5,246 nt of DNA from Oscillospiraceae bacterium. Lineage in GTDB: Bacteria > Bacillota > Clostridia > Oscillospirales > Ruminococcaceae. Both the position numbers and the translations under genes were made by a program. The DNA lies in NCBI GenBank assembly GCA_018110855.1, contig JAGBFZ010000193.1, positions 1-5,246 of the forward strand, in the 5' to 3' direction. Position 1 is the first letter of the stretch. Each line of letters begins with the position of its first letter. Below the pieces are notes generated by a model. That model was not told the DNA's origin. It saw only the letters and a list, made by a program, of their open reading frames with translations, and searched no databases. Below are positions 1 through 5,246 of the stretch, in pieces.

Positions 1-1538
1 AGGTATCACGCTCTCTTGCAGCATGCGAAGGAGCTGTTCTGGTAGTGGACGCTTCACAGGGAATCGAAGCTCAGACGTTAGCGAACACCTATCTTGCCAT
101 TGAGCACGATCTTGAGGTGGTCCCCGTTGTGAACAAGATAGATCTGCCTTCCGCAGACCCCGAAAGAGTATGCGCAGAGGTGGAGAGCGTTATCGGCATA
201 CCTGCAATGGACGCTCCGAGGATTTCAGCAAAGCTCGGCACAAATGTCAAAGAGGTGCTTGAGAGGGTTGTAACAGACGTTCCCGCTCCCAAGGGTGATC
301 CAAATGCTCCTCTCAAGGCTCTCATTTTTGACAGCTATTACGATTCCTACAAGGGCGTTATCATCTATGTAAGAGTAGTTGACGGCTCTGTAAAGATTGG
401 TCAGACCATAAGGCTTATGGCAACGGGTGCTGAATTTACCGTTGTTGAGGCAGGCTTCATGGGCGCTGTCGACCTTGTTAACGCAGGCAGTCTTTGTGCA
501 GGCGAGGTAGGCTATATTGCCGCCTCAATCAAGAGCATTGGCGACACCAAGGTTGGCGACACCGTTACCGATGCTGAAACCCCCTGTCCCGAGCCGCTCC
601 CCGGTTACAGAGAGGTTAATCCCATGGTATTCTCGGGTATATACCCAGCTGACGGTGCAAAATACGGTGATTTAAGAGAAGCTCTCGAAAAGCTTCAGTT
701 AAATGACGCAGCTCTTTCCTTTGAACCCGAGACATCTGCCGCTCTTGGCTTCGGCTTCCGCTGCGGATTCTTAGGACTTCTCCACATGGAGATAATTCAG
801 GAAAGACTTGAAAGAGAATATAATCTTGATCTTGTTACCACTGCTCCCTCGGTTATTTATAAAGTAACTCTCACAAGCGGAGAGACCGTTTTTATCGACA
901 ATCCCTCAAATTATCCCGACCCTGCAAGCATATCCTCCGCTGAGGAGCCTATGGTCAAAGCTTCCATTCTCTCCCCCTCAGATTATGTGGGCAGCATTAT
1001 GGACCTCTGTCAGGAGAGACGCGGCATTTTCAAGGATATGAAATATCTTGACGAGACAAGAGTTGAGCTGCATTATGAGCTGCCCCTCAATGAAATTGTT
1101 TACGATTTCTTTGACGCACTAAAATCCCGCACAAGGGGCTATGCTTCATTTGACTATGAATTTATGGGCTATGCACCCTCCAAACTCGTTAAGCTTGATG
1201 TGCTTTTAAACGGCGATGTGGTGGACGCTCTCAGCTTTATTATCCATGCGGACAAGGCATACGGAAGGGCAAGAAAAATTGCGGAAAAGCTCAAGGACAA
1301 CATTCCCCGTCAGCTTTTCGAGGTCCCCATTCAGGCGGCTATCGGCGGCAAGGTCATTGCAAGAGAAACGGTCAAGGCAATGCGCAAGGACGTGCTTGCA
1401 AAGTGCTACGGCGGCGATATTACCCGAAAGAAAAAGCTGCTTGAAAAGCAGAAGGAGGGCAAAAAGCGCATGAGGCAGCTGGGTACAGTTGAAGTACCTC
1501 AGGAGGCTTTCATGGCTGTGCTGAAGCTCGATGAGTAA
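1..1538 (+). CDS. lepA: Elongation factor 4 (LepA), translational GTPase, 5'-truncated by the window edge
   Basis: LepA/EF4 is a ribosome-bound GTPase related to EF-G, linked to back-translocation, stalled ribosomes and 30S assembly. The reading frame is open from base 3 (bases 1-2 end a Glu codon) and gives [20 protein letters not shown], a typical LepA G-domain stretch. The GTG at 45 is internal, not a start. About 90 N-terminal residues are missing, including the P-loop, switch I and the DTPGH motif. Visible parts in order are: the G4 motif NKID (132-143); the G5 motif SAK (225-233); the EF-G-like beta-barrel domain II from about 300; then the LepA hallmark [20 protein letters not shown] and the [10 protein letters not shown] segment. 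The gene ends with the LepA-specific C-terminal domain ([20 protein letters not shown], then [17 protein letters not shown]). The 511 residues seen plus about 90 missing fit the family length near 600. The stop TAA (1536-1538) overlaps the hemW start. No frameshift is seen. Confidence 0.98.
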   Translation, partial: VSRSLAACEGAVLVVDASQGIEAQTLANTYLAIEHDLEVVPVVNKIDLPSADPERVCAEVESVIGIPAMDAPRISAKLGTNVKEVLERVVTDVPAPKGDPNAPLKALIFDSYYDSYKGVIIYVRVVDGSVKIGQTIRLMATGAEFTVVEAGFMGAVDLVNAGSLCAGEVGYIAASIKSIGDTKVGDTVTDAETPCPEPLPGYREVNPMVFSGIYPADGAKYGDLREALEKLQLNDAALSFEPETSAALGFGFRCGFLGLLHMEIIQERLEREYNLDLVTTAPSVIYKVTLTSGETVFIDNPSNYPDPASISSAEEPMVKASILSPSDYVGSIMDLCQERRGIFKDMKYLDETRVELHYELPLNEIVYDFFDALKSRTRGYASFDYEFMGYAPSKLVKLDVLLNGDVVDALSFIIHADKAYGRARKIAEKLKDNIPRQLFEVPIQAAIGGKVIARETVKAMRKDVLAKCYGGDITRKKKLLEKQKEGKKRMRQLGTVEVPQEAFMAVLKLDE

Positions 1539-2613
1539 GGGGCTTTATATCCATGTGCCATTCTGCCGCAGAAAATGCCCTTACTGTGATTTTTACTCGG
1601 TAACAGACAGATCTCTTGCCGAGAGCTATGTGCAGGCGGTCATCAGGAATATCAAGGCACGAAGCGAAAGCTATGACACGGTTTATTTCGGCGGCGGCAC
1701 TCCTTCTCTGCTCACGGGAAGGCAGATATCCGATATCCTTTCATCAGCGAATATTGCAGACAATGCCGAGATTTCCGCTGAGTGCAATCCCGATTCCGCA
1801 GACCGTGATAAGTTTGAAGAATTCCGACGTGCAGGCATAAACAGGATATCTGTGGGGATACAGTCCCTTGATAACGGAGATCTGTATTTTCTTGAAAGGC
1901 TCCATTCGGCGGCTCAGGCTGCGGATACAATAAAAAACGCCCGTCTTGCAGGCTTTGAGAACATTTCTGCCGATCTTATGCTGGGAACGCCCTATCAGAG
2001 CAAGGATACGATCATTTCAAATATTGAAAGGCTTTCCAAGCTTGGTGTCGATCACGTCTCCGCATATATTTTAAAAATCGAAGAAAGCACGGTCCTTGCA
2101 AAGTGCCCCCAACGGGTCAACGCCTGTGCCGACAGCGACACTATGGCAGATTATTACGAGGCTGCAGTTTCCGCTCTCGAGGAGCATGGTTATTTTCAGT
2201 ATGAAATTTCAAATTTTGCAAAAAAGGGCTATGAGTGCCGCCACAATCTGAAATACTGGCGGTGTGAGGAATATTTCGGAGTGGGGCCTTCGGCTCATTC
2301 CTGCATTGACGGAAAGCGCTTTGCAGTCCCAAAGGATATTCATGCATTTATAGACAGTGAGCGGCAGCAGGAGATCGTCACGGACGATTCTCCCTGCGGT
2401 GAAGAGGAACGGCTCATGCTTGCTCTGCGGCTTTCGGAGGGATATGCTATCCCTGCGGGGAGTGCGGGAGACAGGCTTATCCATGCCGCAAAGCCCCTCG
2501 AAATGCACGGTCTTCTGAGTATCGCAGGCGGTCGGATAATTCTCACTCCACAAGGATTTCTTGTTTCAAACAGTATAATTTGCAGGCTCTCGGAAGTATT
2601 GGAAGAAGGTTGA
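1531..2613 (+). CDS. hemW: Radical SAM heme chaperone HemW (formerly annotated as HemN-like coproporphyrinogen III oxidase)
   Basis: This 360-residue protein has the N-terminal LYIHVPFC signature followed by the radical-SAM cysteines C12, C16 and C19 (CX3CX2C, binding a 4Fe-4S cluster and SAM). The residue after C19-D20 is F21; true HemN has a fourth Cys there, so this is HemW. Other motifs are GGGTPS (54-59, SAM binding), [11 protein letters not shown] (102-112), HNLKYW (238-243, the HemW-type HNxxYW motif), GVGPSAHS (250-257) and a HemN_C-like C-terminal domain (about 290-355) ending in GFLVSNSII. HemW proteins bind heme and are thought to deliver it to respiratory enzymes; they lack coproporphyrinogen dehydrogenase activity. 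The length is close to the family norm (about 375-380). The ATG at 1531 overlaps lepA by 8 bases (ATGAGTAA). No good Shine-Dalgarno lies just before it, so coupling to lepA translation is likely. One oddity is DLMLGTPYQ (148-156), where relatives usually have a DLMxGLPxQ-like sequence. Confidence 0.96.
   Translation: MSKGLYIHVPFCRRKCPYCDFYSVTDRSLAESYVQAVIRNIKARSESYDTVYFGGGTPSLLTGRQISDILSSANIADNAEISAECNPDSADRDKFEEFRRAGINRISVGIQSLDNGDLYFLERLHSAAQAADTIKNARLAGFENISADLMLGTPYQSKDTIISNIERLSKLGVDHVSAYILKIEESTVLAKCPQRVNACADSDTMADYYEAAVSALEEHGYFQYEISNFAKKGYECRHNLKYWRCEEYFGVGPSAHSCIDGKRFAVPKDIHAFIDSERQQEIVTDDSPCGEEERLMLALRLSEGYAIPAGSAGDRLIHAAKPLEMHGLLSIAGGRIILTPQGFLVSNSIICRLSEVLEEG
2602..2609 (+). promoter_or_regulatory. 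Ribosome binding site that decides the TTG start at 2619
   Basis: GAAGAAGG lies inside the last codons of hemW. Its AGAAGG part matches AGGAGG at 5 of 6 bases. It sits 9 bases before the TTG at 2619, a normal spacing, but directly abuts the alternative TTG at 2610, which makes that start unlikely. No ATG occurs before codon 23 of the frame counted from 2619. Confidence 0.6.
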
Positions 2614-2618
2614 CTATT

Positions 2619-2795
2619 TTGGAGAAAAACTATCTCACTGCCGAGGAAGAGGAAAGACGGGACAGCTATTTCCGTGAAACCTACGGCATGAGCTATGAGG
2701 AATTTCAGAAAAAATATCCTCCCCTTGATGATATGGAATTTATGAGCCTTTATATCGGCTCAAAAAAATATGTGGATAATTCATTCAGAAATTGA
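2619..2795 (+). CDS. Small acidic hypothetical protein, 58 residues, TTG start
   Basis: I do not recognise this protein. The frame is open from 2580, but the best start is TTG 2619, 9 bases after GAAGAAGG, giving MEKNYLTAEEEERRDSYFRE at the N-terminus. It is soluble-looking and rich in Glu, Asp, Tyr and Phe, with no signal peptide, membrane segment or cysteine. The run TAEEEERRDSYFRETY and then SYEEFQKKY suggest two amphipathic helices, followed by a PPLDD turn and a short C-terminal stretch (MEFMSLYIGSKKYV). It starts 5 bases after the hemW stop and ends 11 bases before the lipoprotein gene, so it very likely lies in the same operon and may be translated by coupling. All five lysines are AAA, unlike glyA downstream, which fits low expression. 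It is real by spacing, ribosome binding site and protein-like composition, but its function is unknown. An alternative start at TTG 2610 (61 residues) cannot be excluded. Confidence 0.72.
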   Translation: MEKNYLTAEEEERRDSYFRETYGMSYEEFQKKYPPLDDMEFMSLYIGSKKYVDNSFRN

Positions 2796-2799
2796 AGGG
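2794..2799 (+). promoter_or_regulatory. Ribosome binding site that decides the ATG start at 2807
   Basis: GAAGGG overlaps the stop codon of the small upstream gene (TGA 2793-2795) and lies 7 bases before ATG 2807. This supports ATG 2807 over the in-frame TTG at 2792, which overlaps the upstream stop, would come before this site and would spoil the lipoprotein leader by adding five residues. Confidence 0.7.
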
Positions 2800-2806
2800 A
2801 AATAAT

Positions 2807-4057
2807 ATGAAAAAGATAAGCATACCCATTGCGGCTCTGCTTTCTGCGGCATTGCTCGCATCATGCACAGCAGCCCCAAGCATCGCTCCCGAAAGCACCG
2901 TTTCGGAGGAAGCGGTCTCATCTGTATCCGAAACCGAAAAGGCTCCCGAAACTCCAGAGGAATTTCACAGTGCAATGGTTGACCGCTCCCTTTACAGCCT
3001 TGGAAACACCTCAAGACTAAAAGCAAAAATGGAGCAGGCACGCTCGGGAGAAAGAACTGCAATTGCATACATCGGCGGCTCGATCACCGAGGGCGTGGGC
3101 GCAAATGCGGGCAGCTGCTATGCAAGGCTTTCCTATGAATTTTTCCGTGACACCTACGGCACAGGCGAAAATGTGGAATATATTAATGCTGGTCTCAGCG
3201 GAACTCCATCGAATCTGGGTGTTCTGCGCCTTGAAAGGGACGTTCTCGGCGCAAAGCCCGACATTGTTTTCGTGGAATTTGCGGTTAACGACAGTCAGGA
3301 CGATATTGCAAAGGAATCCTATGAATCCCTTGTAAGAACAGTACTTGAGCAGGACAATGCCCCTGCGGTGGTGCTTATCTTCAATGTTATCGAATCGGGC
3401 TACACCGCTCAGGCGCACATGAAGGAGATCGGTGAGCATTACGGGCTGCCCATGGTATCGGCGGCGGACGCTCTTACTCCCGAGTTTGAGGAAGGGCGCA
3501 TGACTTGGAAGGAATATTCCAACGATCAGTCCCACCCAAACACCGAGGGACACAAGCTTTTATGCGAATTTATCGCAAATCTTCTTACAGCGGCAGAGAA
3601 CGCTCCCGACAGCGGCGAATACACACTTCCCGCTGTTCCGAAATTCGGAACGGCTTATAAAAATGCTGCTCTTGCCACTCCCGAAATGGGAAATGACAGG
3701 ATAACCATCTCCGAAACAGGCTCATTTGAAGCGGTTCAGTCGGGTCCGTCGGGATTCCCCTGCTCATGGGAATACAAGGGCGGCAGCGACCCAATTAAAA
3801 TTAGCACAAAAGCAAGCTCATTCTTTGTGATATATAAGCGGAACAATTCCCCCTCCATGGGCAGCTTTGATGTTTATATGAACGGCGCAAAGCTCAAAAC
3901 GGTGAATACCAATCAGTCTGACGGCTGGGGAGAGGCTTTTTCTCAGCAGATAATCAAATTTCAGACCGTCAAGGACATGGAAATTGAGATAGTCCCCTCC
4001 GATAATAATGGGGATAAGTCTATTCAGATATTGGGCTTTGCCTGTGCGGAAAACTGA
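2807..4057 (+). CDS. Secreted lipoprotein, SGNH/GDSL-family hydrolase (probable carbohydrate or lipid esterase)
   Basis: This 416-residue protein starts MKKISIPIAALLSAALLASC, a type II (lipoprotein) signal peptide with lipobox LASC. Cys20 would be lipidated and anchor the protein on the outer face of the membrane. Residues 21-50 are a Ser/Glu/Pro/Thr-rich linker. The hydrolase domain spans about 83-260. Its blocks are GGSIT (90-94, Ser92 nucleophile), NAGLSG (127-132, Gly132 oxyanion hole), VEFAVND (156-162, Asn161 oxyanion hole) and DQSHPN (240-245, Asp240 and His243). All SGNH catalytic residues are therefore present, with GGSIT in place of GDSL. Residues about 265-416 form a second domain rich in predicted beta-strands that I cannot assign to a family; it could be a carbohydrate-binding or accessory beta-sandwich. 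Family members include acetylesterases acting on plant polysaccharides, peptidoglycan or exopolysaccharide, but the substrate cannot be read from the sequence. It is the last gene of the apparent lepA operon, 11 bases after the small gene. Confidence 0.9.
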   Translation: MKKISIPIAALLSAALLASCTAAPSIAPESTVSEEAVSSVSETEKAPETPEEFHSAMVDRSLYSLGNTSRLKAKMEQARSGERTAIAYIGGSITEGVGANAGSCYARLSYEFFRDTYGTGENVEYINAGLSGTPSNLGVLRLERDVLGAKPDIVFVEFAVNDSQDDIAKESYESLVRTVLEQDNAPAVVLIFNVIESGYTAQAHMKEIGEHYGLPMVSAADALTPEFEEGRMTWKEYSNDQSHPNTEGHKLLCEFIANLLTAAENAPDSGEYTLPAVPKFGTAYKNAALATPEMGNDRITISETGSFEAVQSGPSGFPCSWEYKGGSDPIKISTKASSFFVIYKRNNSPSMGSFDVYMNGAKLKTVNTNQSDGWGEAFSQQIIKFQTVKDMEIEIVPSDNNGDKSIQILGFACAEN

Positions 4058-4066
4058 ATCTGATCG

Positions 4067-4082
4067 ATTGCTGCAATTTTTT
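4067..4082 (+). terminator. Weak candidate intrinsic terminator after the lipoprotein gene
   Basis: ATTGCTGCAAT can form a 4-base-pair stem (ATTG/CAAT) with a 3-base loop, followed by a run of six T at 4077-4082. The stem is short and AT-rich, so on its own this is a poor terminator. It is proposed because it lies 10 bases after the stop codon and before a clear new promoter. Confidence 0.3.
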
Positions 4083-4093
4083 CAAAAACAGCC

Positions 4094-4122
4094 TTGAAAT
4101 TATTGTAAAAGTATAGTATAAT
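4094..4122 (+). promoter_or_regulatory. Near-consensus sigma-70/sigma-A promoter for glyA
   Basis: A -35 box TTGAAA (4094-4099, 5 of 6 bases of consensus) and a perfect -10 box TATAAT (4117-4122) are separated by exactly 17 bases. The region is AT-rich. Transcription would begin near 4129-4131, leaving a leader of about 30 bases before glyA, too short for a riboswitch or attenuator. The rest of the 103-base gap (4058-4160) holds only the weak terminator candidate and the glyA ribosome binding site. Confidence 0.88.
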
Positions 4123-4146
4123 AGAATTACCGTTTATTTTGATGAA

Positions 4147-4152
4147 AAGGAG
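4147..4152 (+). promoter_or_regulatory. Strong ribosome binding site of glyA
   Basis: AAGGAG lies 8 bases before ATG 4161, within an A-rich, probably unstructured leader. Strong site, ideal spacing and ATG start together fit a well-expressed gene. Confidence 0.85.
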
Positions 4153-4160
4153 CATAAAAA

Positions 4161-5246
4161 ATGTACAAGGATATTATTGACACCATTGGCTATGTTGAAA
4201 AGGTCGATCCCGAGGTCGGCGAGGCTATGGCTAAGGAGCTTGCACGCCAGAAGAGAAACCTTGAGCTTATCGCCAGCGAGAACATCGTTTCCCCCGCCGT
4301 TATGGCAGCTATGGGCAGCGTTCTCACAAACAAGTACGCAGAGGGTTATCCCGGAAAGAGATATTACGGCGGCTGTCAGGACGTTGACATCGTCGAGACC
4401 ATTGCCATCGAAAGAGCAAAGAAGCTTTTTGGCGCAAATTTTGCCAATGTTCAGGCTCACTCGGGCGCACAGGCAAACACCGCAGTTTATGTGGCTCTCC
4501 TCCAGCCCGGCGACACCGTTCTCGGAATGAGCCTTGCAGACGGCGGACATCTTACCCACGGCTCTCCCGTAAATATTTCTGGAAAATACTTCAACTTTGT
4601 TTCCTACGGTCTTGATGATGAAACAGAGATGATCAATTACGATACCGTTCAGAAGCTTGCAGAAGAGCATAAGCCCAAGCTTATCGTTGCAGGTGCTTCC
4701 GCATATCCCAGAGCTATCGACTTTGAGAAGCTCTCTCAGATCGCTAAGTCCGTCGGCGCATATCTTATGGTTGATATGGCTCATATCGCAGGTCTTGTTG
4801 CCGCAGGTATGCACCAGTCCCCCGTTCCCTATGCGGATATCGTTACAACCACAACTCACAAGACCCTCAGAGGTCCCAGAGGCGGACTTATCCTCACAAA
4901 TGACGAAGCTCTTGCAAAGAAGATCAACTCTGCTATCTTCCCCGGCACACAGGGCGGTCCTCTCATGCACGTTATTGCAGGCAAGGCTGTCTGCTTCGGC
5001 GAGGCTCTCAAGCCCGAATTCAAGGAATACGGCAGACGTATTGTTGAGAATGCTCAGGCTCTTGCAAAGGGACTTCTTGACAGAGGCTTCAACCTTGTTT
5101 CGGGCGGCACCGACAATCACCTGATGCTGGTTGATCTCCGTCCCTTCAACATCACAGGAAAGCTCCTTGAGAACCGTCTTGATGAGGTTTACATCACCGT
5201 TAACAAGAATGCTATCCATAACGATCCCGAAAAGCCCTTCGTTACA
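4161..5246 (+). CDS. glyA: Serine hydroxymethyltransferase (GlyA), 3'-truncated by the window edge
   Basis: GlyA is a cytoplasmic PLP enzyme converting serine and tetrahydrofolate to glycine and 5,10-methylene-tetrahydrofolate, the main source of one-carbon units for purine, thymidylate and methionine synthesis. The 362 codons seen start [10 protein letters not shown]. Hallmarks are ELIASEN (35-41), [13 protein letters not shown] (59-71), the QAHSGAQAN segment (98-106), His130, VDMAHIAGL (204-212, with Asp205 contacting the PLP ring nitrogen) and [14 protein letters not shown] (229-242), where Lys234 (codon 4860-4862) forms the Schiff base with [11 protein letters not shown] (260-267) follows. 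The window ends just before the expected SGIRxGTPA segment carrying the substrate-carboxylate-binding Arg; about 50 residues are missing against a usual 410-420. It has its own promoter and ribosome binding site. Codon use is biased: 23 of 24 Lys are AAG, and TTA, CTA and TCA are absent, typical of a highly expressed gene. Confidence 0.98.
   Translation, partial: MYKDIIDTIGYVEKVDPEVGEAMAKELARQKRNLELIASENIVSPAVMAAMGSVLTNKYAEGYPGKRYYGGCQDVDIVETIAIERAKKLFGANFANVQAHSGAQANTAVYVALLQPGDTVLGMSLADGGHLTHGSPVNISGKYFNFVSYGLDDETEMINYDTVQKLAEEHKPKLIVAGASAYPRAIDFEKLSQIAKSVGAYLMVDMAHIAGLVAAGMHQSPVPYADIVTTTTHKTLRGPRGGLILTNDEALAKKINSAIFPGTQGGPLMHVIAGKAVCFGEALKPEFKEYGRRIVENAQALAKGLLDRGFNLVSGGTDNHLMLVDLRPFNITGKLLENRLDEVYITVNKNAIHNDPEKPFVT

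Noticed and set aside
45..1538. GTG at 45 as the start of a short lepA
   Set aside because: The frame stays open to the window edge and the upstream residues [10 protein letters not shown] match the LepA G domain, so the gene simply begins outside the window.
2209..2553. A 114-codon open frame on the - strand inside hemW
   Set aside because: It is opposite conserved HemW motifs ([14 protein letters not shown] and the C-terminal domain) and is a shadow frame.
2745..2780. Possible promoter before the lipoprotein gene (GATAAT at 2775-2780)
   Set aside because: No acceptable -35 box lies 16-18 bases upstream (ATATCG at the right position), there is no extended -10 TG, and the bases are within the small gene's coding region.
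3017..3553. A 178-codon open frame on the - strand inside the lipoprotein gene
   Set aside because: It lies opposite the complete SGNH catalytic domain, has no ribosome binding site evidence I could support, and its product has no recognisable features.
4058..4160. Riboswitch or other leader RNA (such as a glycine riboswitch) before glyA
   Set aside because: The predicted transcript leader is only about 30 bases, and the gap as a whole is 103 bases with no structured elements beyond a weak hairpin.
4177..5124. Two + strand open frames (117 and 155 codons) in another frame of glyA
   Set aside because: Both are out-of-frame readings of glyA; the Ser/Arg/Leu-rich products are typical of frame-shifted translation of a biased gene.
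4134..5219. A 361-codon open frame on the - strand covering nearly all of glyA
   Set aside because: Its codons are in exact register with glyA codons, so it is open only because glyA avoids TTA, CTA and TCA (reverse complements of stop codons). The forward frame is unmistakable GlyA. The product (Cys-, Ser- and Asn-rich) resembles no family, and the frame runs through the glyA promoter region side without a signal of its own.

Overview
This is an ordinary chromosomal window from a bacterium with moderate GC content, most likely a Gram-positive Clostridia-type organism (Ruminococcus/Oscillospiraceae-like). That placement is an inference. It rests on the lepA-hemW gene pair, strong AAGGAG/GAAGG-type ribosome binding sites, a near-consensus sigma-A-type promoter, a TTG start codon and a low-complexity lipoprotein leader. 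All real genes lie on the + strand.

Layout. (1) Bases 1-1538 hold the 3' five-sixths of lepA (elongation factor 4), cut by the left edge. (2) Bases 1531-2613 hold hemW, a radical-SAM heme chaperone, overlapping lepA by 8 bases. (3) Bases 2619-2795 hold an unrecognised 58-residue acidic protein that starts at TTG. (4) Bases 2807-4057 hold a lipoprotein with an SGNH/GDSL-hydrolase domain and an unidentified C-terminal domain. These four genes are separated by at most 11 bases and look like one transcription unit whose promoter is outside the window. (5) Bases 4058-4160 are the only real intergenic gap. It holds a weak candidate terminator and a very clear promoter (TTGAAA, 17-base spacer, TATAAT). 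(6) Bases 4161-5246 hold glyA (serine hydroxymethyltransferase), cut by the right edge after 362 codons.

How the genes work together: lepA and hemW are a commonly conserved pair acting in translation and heme handling, in many Firmicutes followed by the hrcA-grpE-dnaK heat-shock genes. Here the hrcA position is taken by a small hypothetical gene and a secreted hydrolase. No functional link between these and lepA/hemW can be read from the sequence. glyA is a separately transcribed one-carbon metabolism gene with codon use typical of high expression.

I see no mobile element, CRISPR array, RNA gene, defence system or riboswitch. The most interesting items are modest: the small TTG-start gene, the domain make-up of the lipoprotein hydrolase, the lepA/hemW junction, and the codon bias of glyA, which leaves a 361-codon spurious antisense frame open.
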